From DATLZB01 sp035574175 (GTDB taxonomy: Bacteria; Pseudomonadota; Alphaproteobacteria; Rhizobiales; Hyphomicrobiaceae), in NCBI GenBank assembly GCA_035574175.1, contig DATLZB010000224.1, forward strand, positions 1 to 29,230: a stretch of DNA of 29,230 nt, written 5' to 3'. This document shows positions 1 to 8,593 of the stretch, piece after piece. The position numbers and the translations under genes were made by a program. The number at the start of each line of letters is the position of its first letter. Within the stretch, counting starts at the first letter, position 1. The notes beneath the pieces are model-generated. The model saw only the letters and a program-made list of their open reading frames with translations, had not been told where the DNA came from and ran no database searches.

Positions 1-36
1 ATTGCTGTTGCGAAAGTGCTAAGCCGGTTCCGCGCT

Positions 37-792
37 ATGAACAGTCCCCATGATGTCCAGGTCCCACGCGAGGTCGACCCCGTCACAGGGTTGCCCGTAG
101 GACCGCTGGTCGAACGGCCGGGGCCGGCCCCCTTCCCCGAGCCGCGCATCCTCGATGGGCGGTACTGCCGGCTCGAGCCCATCGCGGCCCGGCACAGGGA
201 CGACCTGTTTGCTGCCTCAGCGGGGCCGGACGCGGCGCGGCGCTTTCGTTATCTGTTCGATTCCCCGCCCGCATCGGTGGCCGACATCGAACGCTGGATC
301 GCAGCCGCGATGGCCTCAACTCACGCCGTGGTATACGCCGTCATCGACAAGGCGAGCGAGCGCTGCGAGGGCCGCCAACAGCTCATGAACATCGTGCCCG
401 CACACCGGTCGATCGAAATCGGCAACATCTACTGGGGTCCGCGGATCGCGCGTACGCGAGTGGCAAGCGAGGCTCACTTCCTGCTTGCGCGCCATGTCTT
501 CGACGACCTGCGCTATCGGCGCTACGAGTGGAAGTGCGACGCTCTCAACGCGGCCTCGCGACGGGCGGCCGAACGCTTCGGCTTCACCTTCGAGGGCCAC
601 TTCCGCCGGGCAGTGATCAACAAGGGACGCACGCGCGATACGACCTGGTACTCGATCATCGAGGAGGAGTGGCCGGCGCTGAAGCGCGCCTACCGGCAAT
701 GGCTCGATCCGGACAACTTCGACCGCCAAGGCAAGCAGCGCGTGCGGCTCGGCGAGCTCACCGCTGCGGCGCTGGCGAGCCTGCGACGATGA
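37..792 (+). CDS. GNAT family N-acetyltransferase (RimJ/RimL-like)
   Basis: This is a GCN5-related N-acetyltransferase of the RimJ/RimL type, which moves an acetyl group from acetyl-CoA to an amine; the substrate cannot be told from sequence. The N-terminal part carries the EVDPVTGLPVG segment often seen ahead of the domain in these proteins. The GNAT fold follows, from the RYCRLEPI strand to the conserved C-terminal stretch DALNAASRRAAERFGFTFEG, and then the TTWYSII strand. I start at ATG 37 (251 aa). An in-frame GTG at 16 would add seven residues, and neither start has a convincing ribosome binding site. The gene stands alone on the plus strand and converges with the hydroxyacid dehydrogenase, only 16 bases away. 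The family call is firm; the function is unknown. Confidence 0.85.
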   Translation: MNSPHDVQVPREVDPVTGLPVGPLVERPGPAPFPEPRILDGRYCRLEPIAARHRDDLFAASAGPDAARRFRYLFDSPPASVADIERWIAAAMASTHAVVYAVIDKASERCEGRQQLMNIVPAHRSIEIGNIYWGPRIARTRVASEAHFLLARHVFDDLRYRRYEWKCDALNAASRRAAERFGFTFEGHFRRAVINKGRTRDTTWYSIIEEEWPALKRAYRQWLDPDNFDRQGKQRVRLGELTAAALASLRR

Positions 793-808
793 GCCGGGGC
801 GGCTCCGC

Positions 809-1789
809 TCAAACCACCTGGTTGCGCAACTCGCTTTCGCCCCGCCACAGACGGCCGAGGTTCTCCAGCAACAGGTCGATGACCCTCTCCTCGTAGGCGA
901 GCGTCTCGCCGGCCGTGTGCGGCGTGATAAGAACGTTGCTCAGCCCCCAGAGCGGCGAGCCCGCAGGCAACGGCTCCTCGACGGTGACGTCGAGCCCGGC
1001 GGCGGCGATGCTGCCGTCTTGCAACGCTTCGATGAGGGCCGGCTCGTCGACAACGGCGCCGCGCGCCACGTTGATCAGCACGGCGGAAGGCTTCATGCGG
1101 GCCAAAGCCTCCCTGCCAATCAGGCCGGTCGTCTCGGGCGTCAGCGGACAGGTGAGGGCGACGACGTCGGCCTGCGGCAGCACCTCCAGCAGCCGGTCGG
1201 GCCCATGGATGCCGTCCACCGGGCCGCCAGGCGCACCGGCGCTGCGCCTGACGCCGAGCACCCGCATGCCGAGCGCCTTGGCATAATGTGCGAGGCGGGT
1301 GCCGATCAGCCCAAGGCCGACAACGAGCAGGGTCTTGCCCGCAAGCTCGTCCTCGCGCTCGGCCGGGTCGGTGGCCATGCCGCGCCAATGACGGCGGGTC
1401 TGGTTGTCCCGGGCGACGTGCAACTGCCGGCTGAGCGCAAGCATGAGGGCCAGGGCGTGCTCCGCCACCGCGCGTTCATTGACACCGCGGGCACTGGCAA
1501 GGCGCACCCCGCGCGCGCGAAAGGCGTCGAGTGCATACTGGTTCACGCCGGCGCTGATCGACTGCACAAAGCGCAGCCGCGGAGCATTCCCCAACAGGTC
1601 GTTCTGCCAGAAGCCCGATACGACGAGCACGTCGGCATCGCCGACGCGCCGGCGCAGCTCGGCGGCCGACGTGACCTCGAAATGGGAGATGCCGGTGCCG
1701 CGGGCGGCAAAGCGCTCGGCCATGCGATAGGCGGCGTGGCCGAAGCCGATGGTGAGGCTCGTCTTGTCCGGGAGCGCTGGCGCCGGCAT
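809..1789 (-). CDS. D-2-hydroxyacid dehydrogenase (glyoxylate/hydroxypyruvate reductase-like)
   Basis: A cytoplasmic NAD(P)-dependent D-isomer 2-hydroxyacid dehydrogenase of 326 aa, the usual family length. The Rossmann motif GLGLIG is at 158-163. The catalytic triad is visible as R243 in NVARGAVVDE, a Glu at 271/272 and H291 in ITPHTAG. The residues after the second Rossmann strand are Arg-Arg (181-182) instead of an acidic residue, which suggests NADP(H) preference and glyoxylate/hydroxypyruvate-reductase-like chemistry (inference). It is the last gene of the TRAP operon, and its ATG lies two bases after the stop of the IlvD-type dehydratase, so translation is probably coupled. The context suggests it handles a 2-hydroxy or 2-keto acid made from the imported substrate. 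The exact substrate is not deducible. Confidence 0.9.
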   Translation of the reverse strand: MPAPALPDKTSLTIGFGHAAYRMAERFAARGTGISHFEVTSAAELRRRVGDADVLVVSGFWQNDLLGNAPRLRFVQSISAGVNQYALDAFRARGVRLASARGVNERAVAEHALALMLALSRQLHVARDNQTRRHWRGMATDPAEREDELAGKTLLVVGLGLIGTRLAHYAKALGMRVLGVRRSAGAPGGPVDGIHGPDRLLEVLPQADVVALTCPLTPETTGLIGREALARMKPSAVLINVARGAVVDEPALIEALQDGSIAAAGLDVTVEEPLPAGSPLWGLSNVLITPHTAGETLAYEERVIDLLLENLGRLWRGESELRNQVV

Positions 1790-1791
1790 TT

Positions 1792-3522
1792 TCAGTGTAT
1801 CTCGGGCTCAGGCACGGCTGCGCCGTACTCCAGAAAATCGAAATCGCAGCCCTCGTCGGCCTGACCGATGTGCTCCTGGTACATGCGGCCGTAGCCGCGC
1901 TCGTAGCGGGGGGGCGGTGGCCGCCAGGCAGCGCGGCGGCGGGCGAGCTCCTCCTCGCTGACGTGGAGGTGGATGCTGCGTCGCGCCACGTCGACCTCGA
2001 TGTGATCGCCCGTCTGCACCAAAGCCAGCGGCCCGCCGACGAAGCTCTCCGGAGCGACGTGCAGGATGCAGGCCCCGTAACTGGTGCCGCTCATCCTGGC
2101 ATCCGACACGCGCAGCATGTCCCGCACGCCGGCCTTGAGCAGCTTGCGCGGGATCGGCAGCATGCCCCATTCGGGCATGCCGGGCCCGCCCTTGGGCCCG
2201 CTGTTCTGCAGCACAAGCACGTGGTCAGGCGTGACGTCGAGGTCGTCGCGCTCCACCTCGGCGGCCATGTGATTGTAGTCGCGGAACACCAGCGCGGCGC
2301 CGCGGTGCCGCCGCAAGCGCGGCTCGGCGGCGGCCGGCTTCATCACGCAGCCGCGCGGCGCGAGGTTGCCCTTGAGGATGGCGGTGGCGCCCTCCGCATA
2401 GATGGGCGCCTCGAAGGAGCGGATCACATCGCCGTTCCACACTTCCGCCGCTGCGATGTTCTCACCGAGCGTTCGGCCGTTGGCGGTCATCGCGTTCAGC
2501 TCGAGCCGATCGCCGAGTACCCGCATCAAGGCCGGAAGCCCACCCGCATAGAACATGTCCTCCATCAGGAACGCGCCACTCGGACGAATGTTGGCGATCA
2601 CGGGAATCTGGCGCGAGACCTGGTCGAAACGCTCGAGCGACAGAGCAATGCCGGCGCGGCGGGCCATGGCGATCACGTGAATGATGGCGTTGGTCGAGCC
2701 ACCGACCGCCATGTGCACTTTGACGGCGTTGTCGAAGGCGGCGGCGGAGAGGATCGAGGCCGGGACGAGGTCCTCCAGGACCATGTCGACGATGCGCCGG
2801 CCGGCGGCCGCACACATGCGCTGGTGGGCCGAATCCGCGGCTGGAATGGTCGAGGCGCCGGGCAGTGTCAGCCCCAGCGCCTCGGCGAGCATCATCATGG
2901 TCGCAGCCGTGCCCATGGTCATGCAGGTGCCGTAGGAGCGGGCGATGCCGCTTTCCATCTCCGCCCAGTCCGCCTCGCCGATGGTACCGGCGCGCTTCTC
3001 GTCCCAGTACTTCCATACATCGGAGCCGGAGCCCAGCGTGTGACCGCGCCAATGGCCTCTCAGCATCGGGCCGGCCGGCACGTAGATGGCAGGCAGCCCC
3101 ATGGAGATGGCGCCCATCAGCAGGCCGGGCGTGGTCTTGTCGCAGCCCCCCATCAGCACGGCGCCGTCGACCGGGTGGGAGCGCAGGAGCTCTTCCGTCT
3201 CCATGGCGAGGAGGTTGCGGTAGAGCATGGTCGACGGCTTCACGAACGGCTCCGACAGCGAGAGCGCCGGCAGCTCGATGGGAAAGCCCCCCGCCTGCAA
3301 GATGCCGCGCTTCACATCCTCGACACGGTGCTTGAAATGAGCGTGGCAGGGGTTGATGCCACTCCAGGTATTGATGACGGCGATCACCGGCTTGCCGGAC
3401 CAGTCGGCCGGGTCATAGCCGATCTGGCGCAGGCGAGAGCGATGACCGAACGAGCGCAGATCGTTGACACCGAACCAGCGATGGGACCGCAGCTCCTCCG
3501 GCTTCTTGCGTGACTTCGCCAT
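1792..3522 (-). CDS. IlvD/Edd family dehydratase (sugar-acid dehydratase type)
   Basis: A 576-aa iron-sulfur dehydratase of the IlvD/Edd family, which removes water from 2,3-dihydroxy acids or aldonic acids to give 2-keto-3-deoxy acids. C59 (INPCH), C127 (GGCDKTTP) and C200 (GTCMTMG) match the three [2Fe-2S] cysteines of the L-arabinonate dehydratase subgroup. K129 follows in the CDKTTP motif, and the catalytic serine region SDARMSGT is at 473-480. The protein is closer to this sugar-acid subgroup than to the housekeeping IlvD of branched-chain amino acid synthesis. Its position between a TRAP transporter and a hydroxyacid dehydrogenase supports a catabolic role on an imported sugar acid. It starts 21 bases after the TRAP permease stop. 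Substrate candidates include arabinonate, xylonate and galactonate; none is proven. Confidence 0.88.
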   Translation of the reverse strand: MAKSRKKPEELRSHRWFGVNDLRSFGHRSRLRQIGYDPADWSGKPVIAVINTWSGINPCHAHFKHRVEDVKRGILQAGGFPIELPALSLSEPFVKPSTMLYRNLLAMETEELLRSHPVDGAVLMGGCDKTTPGLLMGAISMGLPAIYVPAGPMLRGHWRGHTLGSGSDVWKYWDEKRAGTIGEADWAEMESGIARSYGTCMTMGTAATMMMLAEALGLTLPGASTIPAADSAHQRMCAAAGRRIVDMVLEDLVPASILSAAAFDNAVKVHMAVGGSTNAIIHVIAMARRAGIALSLERFDQVSRQIPVIANIRPSGAFLMEDMFYAGGLPALMRVLGDRLELNAMTANGRTLGENIAAAEVWNGDVIRSFEAPIYAEGATAILKGNLAPRGCVMKPAAAEPRLRRHRGAALVFRDYNHMAAEVERDDLDVTPDHVLVLQNSGPKGGPGMPEWGMLPIPRKLLKAGVRDMLRVSDARMSGTSYGACILHVAPESFVGGPLALVQTGDHIEVDVARRSIHLHVSEEELARRRAAWRPPPPRYERGYGRMYQEHIGQADEGCDFDFLEYGAAVPEPEIH

Positions 3523-3543
3523 GATTGCATCCGTGGTAAACCG

Positions 3544-5421
3544 CTATTCGGCCGGACGAGCGGTGGGAGGAACGGCGAGGCGGCGCCGCCGAGCCAACTG
3601 TGCGGTGATGACAATGGCGGCCAACAGCGCCCCCGCAATATCGGTCTGCAGGCCCGGCTTGACCAGCATCAGTCCCCCAACGATCAACAACGGCCGCTGC
3701 CAGAGCGAGGCCTTGGCCAGGAAATAGCCGTGCAAGCCTCCAGCAAACAGCAGAATGCCGCAGGTGGCGGTCACGCAGCTCCAGGCGATCTTCGGCCAGT
3801 CGCCGATCATGAGCAAGGCCGGCTCGTAGACGAACATAAACGGCACGATGAACCCGGCGGCGCCGATCTTCATGGCCGCCCAACCGCTTGACCAGAGATC
3901 GGCCTTGGCGAGACCCGCGGCAGCAAATACGGCGAGCGCCACGGGAGGCGTGATCGCCGACAGGATGGCGAAATAAAAAGCGAACATGTGCGCGGCGGGC
4001 ACCACGACACCGAGCTTGATCAGTGCCGGAACGAGCAGCGCCGTCATCATGATGTAGGCCGGTGTCGTCGGCATTCCCATGCCGAGCACGATGCCGGCCA
4101 TCATGGTGAGCAGAAGGGCCACGACGAGGACCTCCTGCGCAAGGCGCACCACGAACTGCGTGAACACGATACCAAGACCGGAGAGCGTCACTACAGCGAT
4201 GACAATGCCGGCACAGGCACAGGCAAGCGCCACGGGGAGCGCATTGCGGGCTCCGTCTGCCATCGCGCCGATGATATTGGGCAATGTGACCGTGCTGCGC
4301 GTCGTCGCTCTGAGCAGTGCGACGGGAAAGCAGGACAGCGTGGCGATCAATGCCGCCATGGGCGCAGTGTAGCCCGAGTAGAGCACGAACAGCAGAATGA
4401 TGACGGGCAGGAACAGATGCCCCCGCTCGAGAAGCACGTGTGACAGCCGCGGTAATTCCGAGCGCGGCAGGCCGACGAGGCCGCGGCGTTTGGCTTCAAA
4501 GTGCACGGCGGCGAAGCAGGCGAGATAGTAGAGGATCGCCGGGATGATCGCCCAGATCACCACCTGCGCGTAGGACACGGCCAGGAACTCGGCCATGACG
4601 AATGCCGCCGCACCCATGATCGGCGGCATGAGTTGGCCGCCGGTGGAGGCGGTCGATTCGACGCCAGCGGCAAAATGGGGCGGGAAGCCCGAGCGCTTCA
4701 TCAGCGGTATGGCGATGGGCCCGTCGACCATGACGTTGGCCACCGCGCTTCCCGAGATGGTGCCGAACAGACTCGAACTCACCACCGACACCTTGCCGGG
4801 TCCGCCGGCCGTGTGCCCGGTCAGTGCCATGGCGAAGTCCATGAACATCTGCCCGGTTCCGGTGCGCTCCATGAAGGCGCCGAAGAGCACGAAAATCAGC
4901 ACGTAGGCGGCCGATACCGAGAGGGGTATGCCGAAGATGCCCTCCGTGGTCATGTAAAGCTGGTCGATCATCTGCATCGGATCGAGCCGCGCGACAAACA
5001 ACCCATAGACCAGGAACACGATGGCTGTGAGGGGCAGCGCGAGCCCAATCACACGGCGCGTGGCCTCGAGCACGACCAGGGTCAGCAGCGTGCCGAAGAT
5101 CACGTCGGCCGCCGTCAACTCGTCGATATAAAAGATGCGGTTGACGACGTAGTCGTAGGAAAAGAACAGGTAGAGGATCGGCGCCGCGCCGGTCACCAGC
5201 AGCGCATAGTCGAACAGCTCAGGCGGCTGTCCTTCAAGTGCCCGCGAGCGGCGGTGAACGAGGAAAAGAATGGTGAGTGCGAACAAGAGGTGGGTGCCGC
5301 GATAATAGATCGCCTCCGGCGACCCCCACGCGATGGCCCACATGTGATAGAGGGCCATGGCGACAGCGAGAGTCGTCACCAATACGCGAACGATGTTGCC
5401 GTGGCTGAGGTCGAGCTTCAT
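3544..5421 (-). CDS. TRAP transporter fused permease (4TM/12TM), TAXI type
   Basis: A 625-aa inner-membrane protein with the small (4TM) and large (12TM) TRAP subunits fused, the form that pairs with TAXI binding proteins. TRAP transporters drive solute uptake with an ion gradient, not ATP. Hydrophobic segments run almost the whole length. The large-subunit core shows the family-typical stretches FGTISGSAVANV, MPPIMGAAAFVMAEF and GMGMPTTPAYIM. The partner binding protein is encoded directly upstream, separated by a 72-base gap that holds a strong stem-loop. The sugar-acid dehydratase follows 21 bases downstream. The ligand is unknown, but the neighbours favour an organic acid. Confidence 0.92.
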   Translation of the reverse strand: MKLDLSHGNIVRVLVTTLAVAMALYHMWAIAWGSPEAIYYRGTHLLFALTILFLVHRRSRALEGQPPELFDYALLVTGAAPILYLFFSYDYVVNRIFYIDELTAADVIFGTLLTLVVLEATRRVIGLALPLTAIVFLVYGLFVARLDPMQMIDQLYMTTEGIFGIPLSVSAAYVLIFVLFGAFMERTGTGQMFMDFAMALTGHTAGGPGKVSVVSSSLFGTISGSAVANVMVDGPIAIPLMKRSGFPPHFAAGVESTASTGGQLMPPIMGAAAFVMAEFLAVSYAQVVIWAIIPAILYYLACFAAVHFEAKRRGLVGLPRSELPRLSHVLLERGHLFLPVIILLFVLYSGYTAPMAALIATLSCFPVALLRATTRSTVTLPNIIGAMADGARNALPVALACACAGIVIAVVTLSGLGIVFTQFVVRLAQEVLVVALLLTMMAGIVLGMGMPTTPAYIMMTALLVPALIKLGVVVPAAHMFAFYFAILSAITPPVALAVFAAAGLAKADLWSSGWAAMKIGAAGFIVPFMFVYEPALLMIGDWPKIAWSCVTATCGILLFAGGLHGYFLAKASLWQRPLLIVGGLMLVKPGLQTDIAGALLAAIVITAQLARRRRLAVPPTARPAE

Positions 5422-5463
5422 GCGCGCCGCCGCTCAGGGCCCTCACCTCGTGTCGGTCCGACT

Positions 5464-5486
5464 CCGGCGCAGCGGTGCTGCGCCGG
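5464..5486 (-). promoter_or_regulatory. Intercistronic stem-loop between TRAP binding protein and permease
   Basis: A perfect 10-bp inverted repeat, CCGGCGCAGC and GCTGCGCCGG, with a three-base loop. It lies 7 bases downstream of the binding-protein stop and 42 bases before the permease start. No T-run follows, so it is more likely an mRNA-stabilising or processing element that gives more binding protein than permease. A partial attenuator is the alternative. Confidence 0.6.
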
Positions 5487-5493
5487 CGCGACC

Positions 5494-6449
5494 TCAGTTG
5501 GTTCGGACGGCGATGCCGGCTTCCTTGTAGAACTTGGCGGCGCCAGCGTGGAACGGCACGCCAATGTCCTCGGCCATCCGCTTGGGCGTCAGTCCCGTGA
5601 TGTCCTTGACCACGGCGGCAAGTTGCGCGGAACTCTGCGCAATGGTCTTGGTCATGGTGTAGACGGTGTCGGCAGGCAGCTTGCACGACACCACAATGTG
5701 CTGGCGTACCCGATCACCCTGACGTCGTTGTCCTGCTTGGGGTAGGTACCCTTGGGGATGGTAACCAGGGTGTAGCCCGGGTTAAGCTTCCTCATCGCAT
5801 CAAGGTTGTCGGCGAGGTCGAGAATCCTGATGTCGCGGGAAGCCGCCACATCCATCACCGCCCCAGCCGGGATCGTGGTGCCGAGGCCGAAGGCAACCGC
5901 GTGGCCGTCCTTCATCTGGGTCACCGAGTCGGTATAGGACACGAAGCTCGCCTTCACGTCGTTGTAGCTAAGACTGTTGACCTGCAGAAGCTGGGCGGTG
6001 ATCAGCTCGCCTGTGTTGCCCTTCTGCTGGGTGGTGAGCCCCTTGCCCTTGAGGTCTTTGACAGAGTTGATGCCCGAGTTGGCCGCAACCACGAACTGAT
6101 AGTACTGCGGATAGAGGGTGGCGACGTTGCATACGTTGGTATGCGGCTTGTTGAACGGTGGTCGGCCGGCGACGGCGTCTACCGTCGAGATCGAATTGCC
6201 GATTCCGATATCGGTCTTGCCCTCTTCCACGCCGCGCACGTTGGCGATGCCGGCGCCGGGCGACTGCTGCACGCTAAGACCGGGAATCGCCCTCTCCCAC
6301 AGGTCCTTGAGCTGGCCACCGAGGGGTATCCATGAGCCGCCCTGAGGGCCGGTCATGAACTTGAGCTCGGCTGCCCACACGGCGGACGTCGCCGGCAACG
6401 CACCGGCAATCGCCGCGGACAGGGCCAGTGCCCTAACAGAATGCAGCAT
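5494..6449 (-). pseudogene. TAXI family TRAP solute-binding protein, frameshifted
   Basis: A periplasmic binding protein of the TAXI family, partner of the fused TRAP permease downstream. The ATG at 6449 is chosen because GGGAGG sits seven bases upstream and it opens a clean signal peptide (MLHSVRALALSAAIAGA..., cleavage after AVWA), followed by the mature start AELKFMTGPQGGSW typical of TAXI proteins. The reading frame breaks near 5693-5694. The first frame ends in a meaningless tail after VIGYAST. Adding one G (TTGTGGTG to TTGGTGGTG) restores LVVSCKLPADTVY and continues in the second frame to the stop at 5494. The repaired protein would be 318 aa, normal for the family. The break is either a real loss-of-function mutation or a sequence error; the rest looks undamaged. 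Confidence 0.8.
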
Positions 6450-6479
6450 GCGTGTCCTCCCATTGGCTTTCTTCCGAGA

Positions 6480-6502
6480 CGTTATTGTCGCCGACATTAA
6501 CG
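6480..6502. promoter_or_regulatory. Palindromic operator upstream of the TRAP operon
   Basis: Two 10-base arms, CGTTATTGTC and GACATTAACG, are separated by GCC and match in 9 of 10 pairs. The site lies 31-53 bases before the binding-protein ATG and just inside a TTGACG (-35-like, minus strand, 6510-6515), where a repressor would block transcription. I could not find a convincing -10. The cognate regulator is not encoded next to the operon. Confidence 0.5.
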
Positions 6503-6612
6503 CCGAGCGCGTCAATCCGCCAGCGCCGAGGTGCAGGGTTATCAGGGTCCGTGTCGGGAGGGCGCACAGACAAACAAAGGAAACTTCGCCTCAGTATTTC
6601 CTGGCGCGTCAG

Positions 6613-6662
6613 GGTTCGGACACCCTGCCACCTATGTGCCTCGTGAGAAAGCCTTCCGAACC
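6613..6662 (-). terminator. Possible hairpin after the aminophosphonate operon
   Basis: An 8-bp inverted repeat (GGTTCGGA and TCCGAACC) with a 34-base loop starts 23 bases downstream of the stop of the glutamine amidotransferase gene, the last gene of the large operon. There is no T-run directly after it, so termination is only a possibility. Confidence 0.25.
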
Positions 6663-6684
6663 GAGAGGGAGCTCGACAAGGAGG

Positions 6685-7419
6685 CTACACGCCGGGCTTG
6701 CTGGCGGCACGCAAGAAGCGGAGCACCCAGCGCGCCACCGCAGCGCTGTCGGTTGCCATGGACAAGCTGGCGACGGCGGCCGCAGTGGCGGCAGTGCCGT
6801 GGCTTTGCCGGCGCATCGTATAAAGGTCCCGGCTGTAGTCGGCGGTCGCCTCCGGGTGGGCCTGCAGCGCGAGGATGGTGTCGCCCAACTCGAACATGCC
6901 GACCGGGCAGAATGCGCTGCCGGCAAGGATGCGCGCGCCCGGCGGCGGCTCGACCACCTGGTCCTGGTGCGAAACGATCAAGGATAGGTCTGAGAGCTGC
7001 GGCTCCATCCACGGTCGCCGCTCCAACACGTCGTAACGGTGAACGCCGATGCCCCAGCCCCGAATGGACCTCTCAACCCGGCCGCCGAACACGTCGGCGA
7101 TGAGCTGATGGCCGAAACAGATGCCGACCAGCGGACGACTTTCCGCGGCCGCGCGGACGAAGTCCTTGAGCGCCGAGATCCAGGGCAGCGGATCGTAGGT
7201 GCTGTAGCGGCTTCCCGTCACAATGTAGGCATCGCAATCGCCGACGTGCTCGGGCAGCACGCCCTCGTAGGCCGGCCACACGGGAAACGCCCAATCCGGC
7301 GCCAGCGGGGCAAGCCAGGCACGGAAGAAGTCGCCGTGCGTGCCGTGCCGCTCGCGCAGGGCGGGCCGCACGGGTCCCGCTTCGAGAATGCCGACCGTCA
7401 GCGGCCTGGCCTCATTCAT
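6685..7419 (-). CDS. Class I glutamine amidotransferase-like hydrolase
   Basis: A 244-aa protein with the class I glutamine amidotransferase (triad) fold. The nucleophile elbow GICFGHQ has C101, and the His-Glu pair is H188/E190 in LQAHPEAT. It has no synthetase domain, so it probably works alone on a gamma-glutamyl bond. The start at ATG 7419 is preferred over an upstream in-frame codon because it overlaps the alcohol dehydrogenase stop in an ATGA (coupled translation) and begins directly with the first strand (LTVGILEAG). Placed after a glutamine-synthetase-like ligase, an aldehyde dehydrogenase and an alcohol dehydrogenase, it would be the final hydrolase releasing glutamate from a gamma-glutamyl product, a role filled by PuuD in the putrescine pathway. 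That role is inference. Confidence 0.85.
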   Translation of the reverse strand: MNEARPLTVGILEAGPVRPALRERHGTHGDFFRAWLAPLAPDWAFPVWPAYEGVLPEHVGDCDAYIVTGSRYSTYDPLPWISALKDFVRAAAESRPLVGICFGHQLIADVFGGRVERSIRGWGIGVHRYDVLERRPWMEPQLSDLSLIVSHQDQVVEPPPGARILAGSAFCPVGMFELGDTILALQAHPEATADYSRDLYTMRRQSHGTAATAAAVASLSMATDSAAVARWVLRFLRAASKPGV

Positions 7420-8585
7420 GCGGCCACCTCGATGCAGCCCGCCATCGCTGCCTCGTAGAGACGGCGGCACGAGGCCTTGTCGATCGGAACCGGATTGCCG
7501 GCGGCGGTCGGGTCCTTCGGCGCCATGTCACTCATGAGGTCCAGCTTGCGGTCGTCGACCCCAAGCCCCGAAAGCACATGAGGCACCCGCAAAGTCGCGC
7601 GCAGTTCGAGCACCCAATCAAGGAACGCCGAAAAGGCAGGCTTCAGCCCCATATAGGCGGCCAGCCGCTCGATCTTGGGCTCGATGGCTTTGCGGTTGAA
7701 GGCCAGCACATAGGGCATGAACACGGCATTGGTCATGCCGTGATGAGTGTCATAGAGCGCTCCCACGGGGTGCGACAGCGCGTGGATGGCGCCGAGCGCC
7801 TTCTGGAACGCAGTGGCCCCCATGGCCGCCGCCGCCATCATGTGCCCGCGTGCTTGGAGATCGCCGCCGTTCGCATAAGCACGCGGCAGGTTCTCTTTGA
7901 TGAGCCGCATCCCTTCGACGGCAATGCCGTCGGCAAGCGGATGGTAGAACGCAGCGCAGTAGGCCTCCAGACAGTGGGCGAGCGCATCCATGCCAGTCCC
8001 TGCGGTGACGGCGGGCGGCATGCCGACGGTCAGTTCAGGATCGCAGACGGTCACCTTCGGCATCATCAGAGGGTGAAAGATCACCTTCTTCGTGTGCGTG
8101 CTTTCGTCGGTAACAACTGCGGCGCGGCCAACCTCAGAGCCCGTCCCCGCCGTGGTCGGCACCGCGACGACGGGGAGGATGCCCGTCGGGTCCGCCCGGG
8201 TCCACCAATCGCCAATGTCCTCGAAGTCCCACATCGGCCGGGTCTGTCCGGCCATGAAGGCGATGACTTTGCCGGCATCGAGGGCAGAGCCACCGCCGAA
8301 AGCGACCACCCCGTCGTGGCTGCCGTCGCGCAGCACCCTCAGCCCCGCCTCGATGTTGGAGGCAACCGGGTTGGACCTAATGGAGGAGAAGACCTTGGCT
8401 GGTACGCCGGCGGCCGCAAGTGTGTCGAGCGCGCGCTTCACCATGGCCATGCCGGCAAGGGTCGGGTCGGTCACCAGCAGCGGGCGCTTCATGCCGGCTG
8501 CGATGGCGGCCTCGCCGAGCTCTGCAATCCGCCCAGCCCCGAAGCGCACCGAGGTGGGATAGTTCCAGTTTCCCTTGAGCTGCAT
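7416..8585 (-). CDS. Iron-containing (group III) alcohol dehydrogenase
   Basis: A 389-aa metal-dependent alcohol dehydrogenase of the Fe-ADH family. The NAD-binding motif GGGSALDAGK is at 97-106. The metal ligands predicted from FucO-type spacing are D200 and H204 (GMDALAHCLEAY), H268 (GAIHALSHPVGA) and H282 (THHGMTN). It begins 8 bases after the aldehyde dehydrogenase stop, and its own stop overlaps the amidotransferase start. In the proposed pathway it oxidises the hydroxyl of a gamma-glutamyl amino alcohol to an aldehyde. An alternative that fits the phosphonate context is interconversion of 2-hydroxyethylphosphonate and phosphonoacetaldehyde, a reaction known for another member of this family (PhpC). 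The sequence alone does not decide. Confidence 0.9.
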   Translation of the reverse strand: MQLKGNWNYPTSVRFGAGRIAELGEAAIAAGMKRPLLVTDPTLAGMAMVKRALDTLAAAGVPAKVFSSIRSNPVASNIEAGLRVLRDGSHDGVVAFGGGSALDAGKVIAFMAGQTRPMWDFEDIGDWWTRADPTGILPVVAVPTTAGTGSEVGRAAVVTDESTHTKKVIFHPLMMPKVTVCDPELTVGMPPAVTAGTGMDALAHCLEAYCAAFYHPLADGIAVEGMRLIKENLPRAYANGGDLQARGHMMAAAAMGATAFQKALGAIHALSHPVGALYDTHHGMTNAVFMPYVLAFNRKAIEPKIERLAAYMGLKPAFSAFLDWVLELRATLRVPHVLSGLGVDDRKLDLMSDMAPKDPTAAGNPVPIDKASCRRLYEAAMAGCIEVAA

Positions 8586-8593
8586 GGTTCGCT

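Noticed and set aside
1795..3513. 572-codon open frame on the plus strand, antisense to the dehydratase gene
   Set aside because: It mirrors a clearly real IlvD/Edd gene. The His/Gly/Arg-rich product has no domain, and such frames are common artefacts of high GC third positions.
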